64,000 nt of DNA from Niveispirillum irakense DSM 11586 (GCF_000429645.1 NZ_KE386935.1:1-64000); one strand, 5' to 3'; positions 40,942 to 50,621 are shown, counted from the stretch's first letter. Notes: a model not told the origin generated them from the letters alone. Numbers and translations: made by a program.

Positions 40942-42705
40942 TTACCTCCCTGTGCATTGGAAGCTCTCGGCGGCTTCCTTGTTTCCCGTGCCATCATAGC
41001 GGGCATAGGTCGGATAGGGGCAGAGCGGGCGGGTGCGACCGGGCCACGGGGTTTGCGCGCCCGCCGTCGCCACCAGCCGGTCGGGGGCCGTCCCCTGCTC
41101 CACCCAGGCCACCATGGCCTGGAAGGCGGGGAAACGGTCGGTGGCCGGGCCATTGCCGCAATGGCCCATGCCCGGCACCGGGAAGACGCGGACAAAATCC
41201 TTGGCCTTGCCGTCATAGCGGGCGTCAAGTTCCCGATACCAGCCCGTGGTGTCATTGACGGAGAAGACCGGGTCCGACACGCCATGCGGCACGATCAGCT
41301 TGGCGCCATGGCGCCGAAACCCATCCATATCCGGGGACCGGGCCGACATCTCATCCCAAGGCGCTGTGTTGAAGGGCGGCGCCGTGCGATAGATCAGGTC
41401 GCCATCCTTGGCGAAATCGAAGGCCAGTTGCTGCTGGAATATTTCCTGCGGGTTCGCGCCCAGGGCGCGCGGGGTGGCAGAGAAGATGCCGTGCAGGGCG
41501 GCCCCGCCGACCACGACATTCAATGCCGGCACCGGCGGTTGCGACAGGCCCAGTTTCCAGACCGACCAATCCTGGGACCCGATCCCGGCATCCCACGGCC
41601 ATTGCGCATAAAGCGGGGTGCCATCACGCCCCTTCGGCCCGGCCAAGGATTCCCTGAGCGCCTTGATCTTCGCACTCTCCACGCAGGCATCCGCGCCGTC
41701 CTGCTGGCACTGAACCTGCGCCAGCGCCTTTTCCAGCCTGGCGCCGGTGCAGGTGCCATAATGGGCGACGATACCATCAGCCAGCCCGTCATCCGCGTCG
41801 CAGGCATCCAGCACCGCCTTGCGGATCAGGCTGAAATCCTGCGCCGTGAAGGTCTTGGCCAGATCGAAGACGGAGCGTTTTCCGTCACCATCCGGCGTCA
41901 GCAGGTGGCTGAACACCTGCACATCCCAATTCTGCGCCAGGGCCGCGCGCGGCAGCGACATGCCCGGCGCACCGGCGACGATCCCGTCAAACGTATCGGG
42001 GAAGCGCTGTGCGAACATCAGCCCTTCCTGACCGCCCTTGGAACAGCCAGCGAAATAGGAGCGATCCGCCGGCTTTCCATAGAAGCGGGCGACCAGCGCT
42101 TTCGCCCCATCGGCCACCGGCTTCAGGGAGGCATAGGCATAGTTGCGCCGCGCCTCCGGGTCCCAGCCAAAGGCCACCTGCCCGCCGCGGGCCGGATCGG
42201 TATTGGTGTCATTGTCATGGCCGGAATCCTGGCTGACCACGGCATAGCCCTGGTTGATCGCCGGCTCCGTCAGGCCCGCACCGGGGACGAACCCCAGCCC
42301 ATTGCCAATATCGCCATTGGTGCCGCCACCGCCCTGGAACAGGAACCGGCCGTTCCAGCTCTCCGGCAGCCGCACGCGGAAGCGGATGGCATAGGATTGA
42401 CCATCCACACCCTTGCGCTCGGCCATCACAGCATCAATCAGGCAATGCGCCTTCAAGGGCTGAACCGGGTCCGGCTTGGCGTCAAAAGGACCGAAGACCG
42501 GCAAGGTGCCCTCTGGCACGCTTTCAGCCTTCTGCACCCGGGTGGAAGGGTCGGGCCAATGGCCCTGCATCTGCTGGGCCAGGGCAGCGCAATGCGCCGC
42601 CAGATCCCCGCCGCTGCCGGTCGTGGTGGCGGCCCCGGCGGCTGGCGTCAACAGCGCCAGCGTGGCGGATGCCGCCAGCATCATGGTCCTGGGCTGTAAT
42701 CCCAT
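40942..42705 (-). CDS. Secreted tannase/feruloyl esterase family protein
   Basis: This enzyme of about 587 residues hydrolyses ester bonds of phenolic acids such as gallate or ferulate. A signal peptide ends near TPAAGAATT. The tannase-family hallmark, a disulfide linking residues beside the catalytic serine and histidine, is visible as GCSKGGQEGL and GMGHCGNGP, with the aspartate in HGVSDPVFS. A calcium-binding-like loop (DACDADDGLADGIV) is also present. The ATG at 42705 is preferred to one six bases upstream because GGGGGAGG then has normal spacing. It is the first gene of the esterase operon. A LacI-type operator lies 53 bases upstream. Tannase and feruloyl esterase cannot be told apart from sequence alone. 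Confidence 0.9.
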   Translation of the reverse strand: MGLQPRTMMLAASATLALLTPAAGAATTTGSGGDLAAHCAALAQQMQGHWPDPSTRVQKAESVPEGTLPVFGPFDAKPDPVQPLKAHCLIDAVMAERKGVDGQSYAIRFRVRLPESWNGRFLFQGGGGTNGDIGNGLGFVPGAGLTEPAINQGYAVVSQDSGHDNDTNTDPARGGQVAFGWDPEARRNYAYASLKPVADGAKALVARFYGKPADRSYFAGCSKGGQEGLMFAQRFPDTFDGIVAGAPGMSLPRAALAQNWDVQVFSHLLTPDGDGKRSVFDLAKTFTAQDFSLIRKAVLDACDADDGLADGIVAHYGTCTGARLEKALAQVQCQQDGADACVESAKIKALRESLAGPKGRDGTPLYAQWPWDAGIGSQDWSVWKLGLSQPPVPALNVVVGGAALHGIFSATPRALGANPQEIFQQQLAFDFAKDGDLIYRTAPPFNTAPWDEMSARSPDMDGFRRHGAKLIVPHGVSDPVFSVNDTTGWYRELDARYDGKAKDFVRVFPVPGMGHCGNGPATDRFPAFQAMVAWVEQGTAPDRLVATAGAQTPWPGRTRPLCPYPTYARYDGTGNKEAAESFQCTGR

Positions 42706-42757
42706 TCCCATCCTCCCCCATCATCGTTTTGTTCTTAAATATAACTATACCCCCACA

Positions 42758-42773
42758 TTACAAACGATTGCAA
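42758..42773. promoter_or_regulatory. LacI-type operator candidate upstream of tannase operon
   Basis: TTACAAACGATTGCAA differs by one base from the TTGCAAACGATTGCAA site at 48248-48263. It lies 53 bases upstream of the tannase start, close to an AT-rich likely promoter. This suggests that the LacI protein at 52215-53225, or a relative, also controls the esterase operon. Confidence 0.65.
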
Positions 42774-42841
42774 TGGCGATTTCAGGCAGGTTTCGGGGAT
42801 TTTTCGATGGGGGAGGGTAGAAAAAGGGGAGCAGGATCGGA

Positions 42842-43726
42842 TCAGGAAAGACGTGCATCTGTATGCTGGGCGCTGACAATGGTCAAGGCGCCCAGCACCC
42901 CCGCCCGGTCACCCAGGCCAGGGGCGACAATGAAATCCCCGGCCAGCACCGGGCTTTGCACATAACCCCCGAGACGCGCGCGGGCAGCGTCCAGCGCTGC
43001 CTTGCGCACATCCGCGCGCTGGCCCACACCACCCCCCAGGATGATACGGCGGGGGGAGGTGACCAGCAGCAGATTGGCGCAAAGCTGGCCGATATAATCC
43101 CCCACCAGCGCCCAGACCGGATGATCATCGGCCAATTCTTCCGCCGGGCGGCCCACCCGCGCGGCGATGGCCGGGCCGGATGCCAGCCCTTCCAGGCAGT
43201 CGCCATGGAAGGGGCAATGGCCCGTGAACGGGTCCTTCACCGGATCACGGCGGACCAGGATATGCCCCGCTTCCGGATGCAGCAGCCCATGGACCGGCGC
43301 CCCATTCACCACCAGCCCGACACCAATACCGGTACCCACGGTGATATAAGCGAAGTCGGCCAGCCCCTGTGCTGCGCCCCAGCGCCCTTCACCCAAGGCG
43401 GCACCATTGACATCGGTATCCAGATAAACCGGCACGCCGAACCGTTGCGCCAGCGGTGCCACCAGCAGGGTCTGTGACCAGCCCGGCTTCGGCGTCTTTG
43501 TGATGCGCAGCCCCTCCGGATCGGCCGGGTCCAGGCACAAGGGGCCAAAGCTGGCGATGCCGATGGCATCAAACGGGCGCAGCCCTTCCAGCGCGCCGAT
43601 GATGGCCGCCATGGTGCTGGCAGGGTCGGTGGTGGGGACACGCACAGGCGGGGTCAGGTCATCCGGGCCAGTGCCCGCCGCGACAACAACCTTGGTGCCC
43701 CCCAGTTCAATACCGGCGATACGCAT
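42842..43726 (-). CDS. ROK-family fructokinase
   Basis: This 294-residue sugar kinase begins with the ATP-binding motif [12 protein letters not shown]. The catalytic aspartate is in [13 protein letters not shown], the [12 protein letters not shown] motif follows, and the ROK zinc site is formed by GHILVRR plus [12 protein letters not shown]. This pattern is typical of bacterial ROK fructokinases. It is directly downstream of amylosucrase (13 bases), which releases fructose while building glucan from sucrose, so fructose 6-phosphate production fits. A glucose or mannose specificity is possible but less likely. Confidence 0.88.
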   Translation of the reverse strand: MRIAGIELGGTKVVVAAGTGPDDLTPPVRVPTTDPASTMAAIIGALEGLRPFDAIGIASFGPLCLDPADPEGLRITKTPKPGWSQTLLVAPLAQRFGVPVYLDTDVNGAALGEGRWGAAQGLADFAYITVGTGIGVGLVVNGAPVHGLLHPEAGHILVRRDPVKDPFTGHCPFHGDCLEGLASGPAIAARVGRPAEELADDHPVWALVGDYIGQLCANLLLVTSPRRIILGGGVGQRADVRKAALDAARARLGGYVQSPVLAGDFIVAPGLGDRAGVLGALTIVSAQHTDARLS

Positions 43727-43739
43727 GTTGCGCCTTCCC

Positions 43740-45557
43740 TTATCCGTTCGTCTTCACCAGCCAGCGCAGGCCCCAGGGGCCCAGCGGCACAGCCTGCGCT
43801 GTCACAGCCTTGCCGTCCAGCAGGTCATGCCAATGGCCTTCCCCCAACAGGTCCGACAGGTCGGCAATCCGCGCATCCCCGTTGAAATGGCCCAGGCAAA
43901 CCAGCCGGTCGCCATCCGCCGCCCGCCGGTCAAAGGCCAGCAGGGCGGGATCATCAGTTTTCAGCGGTCGGGCCGGGTTCGCCGCATGCATGCAGGCCCG
44001 GTCCCGGCGCAATTGGGCGAAGCGGGCGATATCGGCATGGATCGCCCCTTCCGGACGGTTCCAGTCCATCACAGGCCGGTGCAGCCAGCGCCCATCCAGG
44101 GCATGTTCGGGATCGGCGGCATAATCAGCATCGTTGGTCAGCGCCCGTTCATCGCCCATATACAGCGCGGGGATACCGTCCAGCGCAAAAGTGACCCCAT
44201 AGAGCAGCCGCAACCGGGCCAGGGCCGCCGCATTATCGGCCCCGTCCCGCCACCCGGCCAGTGACGCCGCCATGCCGTTGGTCGACGGCACCGCCCCCGG
44301 TTCCGCCTGGAACACCCTGCCATCGGCGAAGGAGCCGGGCACCTTCCCGGCATAGAAATCGGAAATCCAGGCCAGCCGCTCCTTGGGGATTACCCCGCCC
44401 AGGGCCGCCCAGATAATATCATCATGGCAGCGGACATAGGTCAGCCAGCCTGCATCCGCCGGACGCGCCAGCGCATCTTCCAGGCAGTGCGCCAACGGCC
44501 GTGCATCGCCCGTGGCAAGGGCCGCCCACAGTGCCGTCATGGCGCTGTTATTATAGGCCAGATGGCATTCCGGCCGTTCGGCATCGCCCAGGAAGGGCAA
44601 TACCTCATCCAGCCCGACGATCGCTTCGGCTTTCAGGGCCACGGCGGGGGCGACGATGGCCAGCAGGGCGCGCCAGGCCCGCACCACCTGATGCGTCTCC
44701 GGCAGGCCCCGGCAATCCGTGCCCGCCCGCTTCCACAAAAACGGCGCGCTATCCAGGCGGAACACCTCCGCACCCTGGTTGGCCAGATAGAACAGCACAT
44801 CCACCATCTCGATAAAGACGGCGGGATTGGCGTAATTCAAATCCCACTGGAACGGGTAGAAGGTGGTCCAGACATGGCCGCCCATTTCCGGCACAAAGGT
44901 AAAATTGCCCGGTGCCGTCTGTGGGAATACCTGTCCCAGATGCGCCTCAAGTGCCGCCACATCCGCCGCATTCTCCACCACATGGTAGAAATCACGGAAG
45001 GCGGGGTCGCCCGCCTTCGCCGCCAGGGCCCAGGGATGGCTGTCTGCCGTGTGGTTACAGACGATATCCAAGCACAGGCTGATGCCGCGCCCGCGCAGGT
45101 CGGCGGCAAGCGCCCGCAGATCATCCATCGTGCCCAGCTTGGGGTCCACCTGGCGGAAATCCGCCACGGCGAAGCCGCCATCACTGTCGCCCTCACAAGG
45201 CCTCAACAGCGGCAGCGGGTGGAAATAGGTGACGCCCAGGCGCGTCAGTTCATCCAGCCTTGATCTTGTGCCGGCCAGCGTGCCGGCGAACCGGTCGATA
45301 TAGGTGCAATAGCCCACCATTTCGGGCCGCTGGAACCAGTCGGGCGCGTCCACGCGCTGCTGATCCAGGGCCCGCAGGTCGGCCGGGCGTTGCCGGGCGG
45401 CGTCGACCAGCCGGGCGGCCAGCAGGCGTTCCCACGCCCCCTGCCCATAAAGCGGGCGCAGGGCGGCCAGCACATGGGGCCAATGCCGGTCGATACGGTC
45501 GGCCAGCCCTGTATCAAGGCTGGCATCATCGGAAAGGGCCAGGGGAAAGGCGGACAT
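43740..45557 (-). CDS. GH13 amylosucrase / sucrose hydrolase
   Basis: This cytoplasmic alpha-amylase-family enzyme of about 605 residues acts on sucrose, releasing fructose and either a glucan chain or glucose. The start [10 protein letters not shown] at 45557 is chosen over an upstream frame without protein character. Features: the helical N domain ([19 protein letters not shown]), [39 protein letters not shown], the nucleophile in [12 protein letters not shown], the acid/base glutamate in ALKAEAIVG and the histidine-aspartate pair in [11 protein letters not shown]. The pattern matches amylosucrases. It lies between the TonB receptor and the fructokinase in one operon; two strong hairpins precede it and may tune its level. 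Confidence 0.9.
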   Translation of the reverse strand: MSAFPLALSDDASLDTGLADRIDRHWPHVLAALRPLYGQGAWERLLAARLVDAARQRPADLRALDQQRVDAPDWFQRPEMVGYCTYIDRFAGTLAGTRSRLDELTRLGVTYFHPLPLLRPCEGDSDGGFAVADFRQVDPKLGTMDDLRALAADLRGRGISLCLDIVCNHTADSHPWALAAKAGDPAFRDFYHVVENAADVAALEAHLGQVFPQTAPGNFTFVPEMGGHVWTTFYPFQWDLNYANPAVFIEMVDVLFYLANQGAEVFRLDSAPFLWKRAGTDCRGLPETHQVVRAWRALLAIVAPAVALKAEAIVGLDEVLPFLGDAERPECHLAYNNSAMTALWAALATGDARPLAHCLEDALARPADAGWLTYVRCHDDIIWAALGGVIPKERLAWISDFYAGKVPGSFADGRVFQAEPGAVPSTNGMAASLAGWRDGADNAAALARLRLLYGVTFALDGIPALYMGDERALTNDADYAADPEHALDGRWLHRPVMDWNRPEGAIHADIARFAQLRRDRACMHAANPARPLKTDDPALLAFDRRAADGDRLVCLGHFNGDARIADLSDLLGEGHWHDLLDGKAVTAQAVPLGPWGLRWLVKTNG

Positions 45558-45591
45558 CGGCACGGTCTCGCTTTTATTTGAAAGCACAAGA

Positions 45592-45665
45592 ACCCCCGCC
45601 TTGGCAGCGGGGGTCGCATCAGGAAAATCCGGCCGGGGAAACGGGGAGGAAACCGCCCCGGCCGG
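45592..45665 (-). other. Two consecutive intercistronic hairpins
   Basis: The first stem is ACCCCCGC (45592-45599) with GCGGGGGT (45607-45614). The second is CCGGCCGGGG (45629-45638) with CCCCGGCCGG (45656-45665). They fill the gap between the receptor stop and the amylosucrase start. Neither is followed by a clear U tract on the minus strand, so partial attenuation or mRNA protection of the receptor part is the likelier role. Confidence 0.6.
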
Positions 45666-45678
45666 TCGCACCACACCG

Positions 45679-48162
45679 TCAGAACGTGTATTTCAGGGTA
45701 GCGGTGCTGGAGCGGCCATTGATGGACCGGGCGCGGATGATGTTATCCACGCCCTCGACGATGCTGCCTTCCTCGGCTTCCGTCAGGCCCTTGGCATTGA
45801 ACAGGTTGTTGACATTGACCGACAGGGACAGCCCCTCGGTGATGGACACATCGCCGAACAGGTTGACCTGGGCATAGCCGGGCATCACCAGCTCGTTATT
45901 ATCCTGGGCGTAGGATTTGGTGGTGCCGATGATGTTGGCGCCGATGGTGAAGACGTCATAGCTGTAGGATGGCGTCACCTGATAGATCAGCTTGGCCTGC
46001 CGGCGGGGCGTATTGCCCTTGAAGGCGGGCGTCAGCGCATCCTTGGAAATTTCCGCATCCGTCCAGGTGGCGCCACCGGTCAGCAGGAACCCGTCATACC
46101 GGTAAGATGCTTCCAGCTCGATGCCCTTGGCCTCATAGGTGCGGTCAAAGAAGCGCTGGCTGGTGGCCTCGAAATTCTGTTCCTGCGTCTTGGCATAAAA
46201 CGCGGTGGCGAACAGGCTGATCCCGTCACCGCGCCATTTCAGGCCCGCCTCGTACTGGTCCACCATATCGACCGCATCTTCCTTGGCGACGGAGCCATCG
46301 GCCCGCACACGGCCGAATAGCAGCCGGTCCGCATTGGCGCGACCGCCCTGGCTGACGCGGGCAAAGGCCGCCAGATCAGGGTTGATCATATAGTTGGCAC
46401 CAACCGACCAGGACCAATAGCCCCAGTCATAATTCACCAGTTGCGGGTTGGCGCTGTCGATCACGGAGACGGACCGTTCAGGCGCGGAGATCACGCCGTC
46501 GCGGTTCACATCCACCGTCGCCTGACGGCTGGCAGTATAGGTGCCGCGCGCCCTGCCCTCGTCCCGACGGAGAGAGCCGTCCAGGTTCCAGCTTCCCATC
46601 TCCCACGCCGCCGACACATAGGGCGCGTCGATATCGTACTGGGTGTCATAGCGCCTTGTGCAGCAATTGCCCCACAGCGGCACGCCATAGGCCAGCAAGC
46701 CATTGCTGGTCAGCTTCTGCCCGTTGCTGTCATAGACATCCAGCAGCCGACCATCCTGACCCTTCACATCCATCACATAGGTATTCCACAGCCAGTCCAT
46801 CTCGATATTCTGGCGGGCCTTGTAATAGCCGGCGGTCAGGTCGATCACGCTTTCGCCGCTGACAATGCTCTTGGTCAGCTTGAAATCATTGGCAAGGTTG
46901 GAGAAATCATTGATCTCCACATCGAACAAAGCCACCCGTGAGGCGAGCCCGTTGCCATTCAGGCTGGCCGGGTTGCCGATGCTGGTGCCGTCCGTATAGC
47001 GCAGGGTGGCGCCGGCCCCGCCGATGGCGGTGGCCAGGGCCTGGGCGCCCATCACCTCCTGCGGGAAGGGGCTGACGAAACGGCCGCTTGTATCGGCCAC
47101 GCGCAGCTTGTTGGCGACCGACCAGCCATCGGCCAGATCGAACTTGAACTCCGCCCCCACAGCGGTGGAAACCGGGTGCATCCCGTCCTTCAGGCTGCTG
47201 GTGCGGGGGTTATTGTTGCCATCCAGCCCGACATTGGTCAGGAAATTGGGCGTGTGCAAACTGTCATCAAGTATGCTGAAACCGGCGATGGAGCGGATCT
47301 TGGGATCACTGTTGGTGCCGCTGATCAGCACGGGCTGCGGCAGATAGCCTGCGGCACGGTCATTCAGATATTTGAAATAGACCCGCGCATAGCCATTCTC
47401 GAAGTTCCGCGTCAGGTTCGCCTTCACCTGCCCGCCGCTCTCCGCCGTGTAATTGGCGTTCCGCGCGCCCTCACCCTCGCGGTAGAAGCCGCCAATATGG
47501 GCCGTCCAGTCATCGCCCAGCGAGCCGCCAAACTCAAAATCGCCGCGCGTGGTGTCATAATCCAGCCCGCGCGTGATGGCGAAGCTGCCGCCCTCTTTGT
47601 CACCGGTCTTGGAGATGAAGTTGATCACGCCGCCGGGGGAGTTGCTGGCCAGCGTGCTGGCAGAGCCACCCCGGATCGCCTCCACCCGTGCCACATTGGC
47701 ATCGGCGCGCAGGAAGATGTCGGCGTTACCAAAGGCGATATCGCCAAATTCCATGACCGGCAGGCCATCTTCATGCAATTGCAGGAACTTGGCACCACCG
47801 GCGGCCACCGGCAACCCGCGCACGGCGATATTGGCATTGCCTTCGCCACCACTGGATTCCGACCGGATACCGGGAATATTGCGGAAAATCTCGGCTGTGC
47901 TGCGCGGTGCCGATTGCAGCAGATCATCCGCCGACAGGGCGGAGACGGAGACGGAACTGCGCATCTTGGAGGTCTGGCTGACCACGGCGGTCACCACGAT
48001 TTCATCCAGCAGCAGACCGTCATTCACCGGCACCGCATTATCAGCCGCCGGGGCGGCCTGCGCCACCTGAGTGCCCTGGATATCCTGGGCCTGCGCCACG
48101 GAAAGGCCGCACGCGGCCAGCGCTGCGCCCATAGCGGACGCACGCAACAAACTGCTCTTCAT
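45679..48162 (-). CDS. TonB-dependent receptor of the sucrose-type regulon
   Basis: This 827-residue receptor has a signal peptide (ending SVAQAQ), TonB box-like LDEIVVTAVVSQ, and the plug segments RSTAEIFRNIPGIRSESSGGEGNANIAVRG and VEAIRGGSASTLASNSPGGVINF. A barrel ending SSTATLKYTF follows. GGGAG precedes the ATG. It is followed by amylosucrase and fructokinase, and a LacI-type operator lies 86 bases upstream, the layout of sucrose regulons in which such receptors (SuxA type) import the sugar through the outer membrane. Sucrose is therefore the likely ligand, though a glucan or another glucoside cannot be excluded. Confidence 0.9.
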   Translation of the reverse strand: MKSSLLRASAMGAALAACGLSVAQAQDIQGTQVAQAAPAADNAVPVNDGLLLDEIVVTAVVSQTSKMRSSVSVSALSADDLLQSAPRSTAEIFRNIPGIRSESSGGEGNANIAVRGLPVAAGGAKFLQLHEDGLPVMEFGDIAFGNADIFLRADANVARVEAIRGGSASTLASNSPGGVINFISKTGDKEGGSFAITRGLDYDTTRGDFEFGGSLGDDWTAHIGGFYREGEGARNANYTAESGGQVKANLTRNFENGYARVYFKYLNDRAAGYLPQPVLISGTNSDPKIRSIAGFSILDDSLHTPNFLTNVGLDGNNNPRTSSLKDGMHPVSTAVGAEFKFDLADGWSVANKLRVADTSGRFVSPFPQEVMGAQALATAIGGAGATLRYTDGTSIGNPASLNGNGLASRVALFDVEINDFSNLANDFKLTKSIVSGESVIDLTAGYYKARQNIEMDWLWNTYVMDVKGQDGRLLDVYDSNGQKLTSNGLLAYGVPLWGNCCTRRYDTQYDIDAPYVSAAWEMGSWNLDGSLRRDEGRARGTYTASRQATVDVNRDGVISAPERSVSVIDSANPQLVNYDWGYWSWSVGANYMINPDLAAFARVSQGGRANADRLLFGRVRADGSVAKEDAVDMVDQYEAGLKWRGDGISLFATAFYAKTQEQNFEATSQRFFDRTYEAKGIELEASYRYDGFLLTGGATWTDAEISKDALTPAFKGNTPRRQAKLIYQVTPSYSYDVFTIGANIIGTTKSYAQDNNELVMPGYAQVNLFGDVSITEGLSLSVNVNNLFNAKGLTEAEEGSIVEGVDNIIRARSINGRSSTATLKYTF

Positions 48163-48247
48163 GATCGACTCACTCCCTCAAAGACCGGATGGTCAATACG
48201 GGCCCCGTTGCTCGGCGCCCTTTGCTTCGAGAGTGATGATAGGGGGA

Positions 48248-48263
48248 TTGCAAACGATTGCAA
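48248..48263. promoter_or_regulatory. LacI-type operator upstream of the receptor/amylosucrase operon
   Basis: TTGCAAACGATTGCAA has TTGCAA arms around a CG-centred core, the classical LacI/GalR operator form. It lies 86 bases upstream of the receptor start codon. Near-identical sites occur at 42758-42773 and 50522-50536. Confidence 0.8.
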
Positions 48264-48379
48264 GTGTGATTTTGGATAGGTTGGGGTGAGTCGTTATCCT
48301 TTTCATCTCTTTGGGGCCAAACCACCTAAAGCAACGCTCGCTCGCAGCAGTTAACCTCAGGCTCACCATGGGATTAACC

Positions 48380-49027
48380 CTAGAGGAGTGGGGCCAACTG
48401 AGTCGCTGCCTGATCGATAAAATCGTTTATCTTACTTCCATTCACTCCGGCAGGGTATGCCGACGTTGCGCCAACTACGCCGCATGGGAGAAGCTTCTTT
48501 CCCCATGAGTATTCGTAATCCACGAAATTACGCAGGCGCATGGCACGGTTAATGACTTCCTTTCGGAAGAAGCTGGCTGTTTCCGCCGCACTACTTGTCC
48601 AATTAGGATTATTATTTAGGATAATAAAAAGATGGTTTTCGGCATCCATCGAAACCTTCTGCGCCGAACAGAAAACGATTTTCTTGACATAACAGGGATT
48701 TAGCACGCGACCCCAATAGATCGTACCATCTGCACAGTGAGCAAATGTCTCATCGAATATAGTCGCTAGGCCGTTCCAATCGGCAAAGCTGAGAGATTCC
48801 TGTGAGAGATGGTTGTGGTGAACGACGATCGGCGCACCTGCCGCCGCTTTAGCGTGCACATCCTGGCTTGGATCAGCCCCATCCTTCCGCATGAGGGTAC
48901 GAATCTCGATCAACTTGCCTCTTGACGTCTCAAGGAAGGCTGCAAACTCCCAACCCTGCATCAAGCCGAGTTCGACAACGGCCTTTGCAATGGGAGCCTC
49001 GAAATCAGTCAATGGGCGTGGAGGCAT
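48380..49027 (-). CDS. Unknown protein with a RadC/JAMM-like HNH...S..D motif
   Basis: I do not recognise the family. The 215-residue protein contains VVHHNHLSQESLSFADW: H71, H73, S80 and D83 resemble the metal-binding motif of RadC/JAMM (MPN) proteins, though one residue short between H73 and the serine. E41 in KLIEIR could be the matching glutamate. Other features are cysteines at 98, 112 and 120 and no signal peptide or membrane segment. Base composition is richer in A and T than in the surrounding genes. No clear Shine-Dalgarno precedes the ATG at 49027. It is divergent from the HEPN-like gene 97 bases away, and together they form an island inside the sucrose region. A metalloprotease or deubiquitinase-like activity is a hypothesis only. 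Confidence 0.5.
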   Translation of the reverse strand: MPPRPLTDFEAPIAKAVVELGLMQGWEFAAFLETSRGKLIEIRTLMRKDGADPSQDVHAKAAAGAPIVVHHNHLSQESLSFADWNGLATIFDETFAHCADGTIYWGRVLNPCYVKKIVFCSAQKVSMDAENHLFIILNNNPNWTSSAAETASFFRKEVINRAMRLRNFVDYEYSWGKKLLPCGVVGATSAYPAGVNGSKINDFIDQAATQLAPLL

Positions 49028-49124
49028 CTATGCAGGACCAACGGTGCTTGTTCCTGATTATCTTAGCTGATGATGAAGTTGCGGGCGACATGATTATTGC
49101 GCGCTAGGCTGAAGCCGCCGCAAA

Positions 49125-50354
49125 ATGAAGAGTGGAAGACAGCTCAGAAATGAGCGGACATATAGCGTGGTAAAATCAATAGACGTCACGTCCTGGGTAT
49201 GCGCCACACGAAAAGAGATCGCGGCTTTCTATGGTCGGAAGCCTGGGAAAATGAAATCAAAAAATAGCGCCTTTCTGATCGTGCGCACCTATCTCAAACC
49301 TGTCGATGTCTATGCGTACCTACGAGCCCGGTTCGGCCCCCCCAACGGCTTCCAGAGTTTCCTGCGTAGGGACGATAGCGACAACTGGATTCACTGGGAC
49401 TTCAATCTAAAAGCCGATGGCGTCGATGTGTATATCGCTGGCACCTCGCGGGATATCCATTTCCATATCTCTGAATTCTTGCGCGATACTGACTGGCAAA
49501 ACCTTATCCTAGCCCTTAAGGCAGACTTCAGTCGCATCGGTCGTGCAAAATCAGAGGTGATGCGTAGCTTTGAAAAATTTGTTGTATTCCAGAATAAGTA
49601 CTATGCCTTGGCCAATCTTTGTGCCGAGATACACCAAGCAATTCTTGATACCTCTTCAATGCATCCCCTTCCGGCAATCACCAGAAAACGTTCTTTGCGG
49701 CGTTATACTTCAGACATCAAGCGGCTAGGCAAACGGTCAGACAATCTGTATGGAGACTGTTTGAAACTCAAGCTAATGACGCCGGTAATGGCCGAAGCCT
49801 TCATAAACATGATCATTCTTATTTTTTGTAAAGATGAGGTGCGCAACGACCGATCTACCTACGAGGCATTTATACGTTCTAGTATTCCAGAGCGCATCAG
49901 AAACCTTTCAGAGAATTGCCATGGTTTCCGAGAGCCAATAGACCAGACTAGTACTGTTTATGGAGACTTCAAACGTGTGATGGACAAGCGAAATTTTGCT
50001 ATCCACGGCAACATAGATCCTATACGTGAACAAATTGAAACAGTATATTTTGATGGACGTCGACCTCTTTTCGTTGAAGGCGGTGATAATATCGTAAGGT
50101 TTTTTAATAATTTAGAAAATTTAAATGAACCAGCGGTTGTTATTTCCGACTATGAGACGGTCCATATATTCCTGGGCGAAATTGCAAATCGGCTTGAAGA
50201 CCGATATCGTGAATTCTTCGAGCAGGTGATCGATGATCCCTATCCGGGATACGAAGTGAATAAAAAGCGGGTTACCCGCATACTCCCCGAACACAACATG
50301 CAAGCCATCATGCATAAGATACGCTATGACGATGATCTAGATGTAATTTGGTAG
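49125..50354 (+). CDS. Unknown protein with a HEPN-like RNxxxH motif
   Basis: The family is not recognised. The protein has 409 residues, no signal peptide, and an A/T-rich codon use unlike its neighbours. The N-terminal half has alternating strands (AFLIVRTYLKPVDVYAYLRARF, WIHWDFNLKADGVDVYIAG). The C-terminal half is mostly helical and contains DKRNFAIHGNIDP: R289, N290 and H294 match the Rx4H catalytic motif of HEPN ribonucleases, preceded by a helical AFINMIILIFCKDEVR segment as in HEPN folds. HEPN proteins are frequent toxins of toxin-antitoxin and phage-defence systems. The start at 49125 has no good ribosome-binding site. With its divergent neighbour it may form a small defence or toxin module acquired by transfer. 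Confidence 0.55.
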   Translation: MKSGRQLRNERTYSVVKSIDVTSWVCATRKEIAAFYGRKPGKMKSKNSAFLIVRTYLKPVDVYAYLRARFGPPNGFQSFLRRDDSDNWIHWDFNLKADGVDVYIAGTSRDIHFHISEFLRDTDWQNLILALKADFSRIGRAKSEVMRSFEKFVVFQNKYYALANLCAEIHQAILDTSSMHPLPAITRKRSLRRYTSDIKRLGKRSDNLYGDCLKLKLMTPVMAEAFINMIILIFCKDEVRNDRSTYEAFIRSSIPERIRNLSENCHGFREPIDQTSTVYGDFKRVMDKRNFAIHGNIDPIREQIETVYFDGRRPLFVEGGDNIVRFFNNLENLNEPAVVISDYETVHIFLGEIANRLEDRYREFFEQVIDDPYPGYEVNKKRVTRILPEHNMQAIMHKIRYDDDLDVIW

Positions 50355-50521
50355 ATTAGATCCATATAGAATGCTGAACAATTGCCCATCAGAGCATCTA
50401 TACAGTAGCATGCACCGCCCGACAGCGCATATCTTGCTATGTCGACCTCCAGTCGCCATCTCAACTTTCGTAAAGACCCAGATGGCGCGCAAGCAAAAAT
50501 CTGCACGCCATAAAATCTTCA

Positions 50522-50536
50522 TGCAATCGTTTGCAA
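50522..50536. promoter_or_regulatory. LacI-type operator upstream of the SSS symporter
   Basis: TGCAATCGTTTGCAA is the exact reverse complement of 15 bases of the site at 48248-48263. It lies 86 bases upstream of the symporter start codon, the same distance as on the receptor side. Confidence 0.8.
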
Positions 50537-50621
50537 ATCCGCCTCCCCCCGCGTATGATCCACCCTAATACCAGGGCGGAACCCACCGCCCTCTCAAGTC
50601 CATCGGGGGAGAAAACGCGCC

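Noticed and set aside
48590-48820. HNH endonuclease in the protein encoded at 48380-49027
   Set aside because: The HNH letters occur within HHNHLSQES without the surrounding beta-beta-alpha metal pattern of HNH nucleases; a JAMM/RadC-like arrangement fits better but is itself uncertain.
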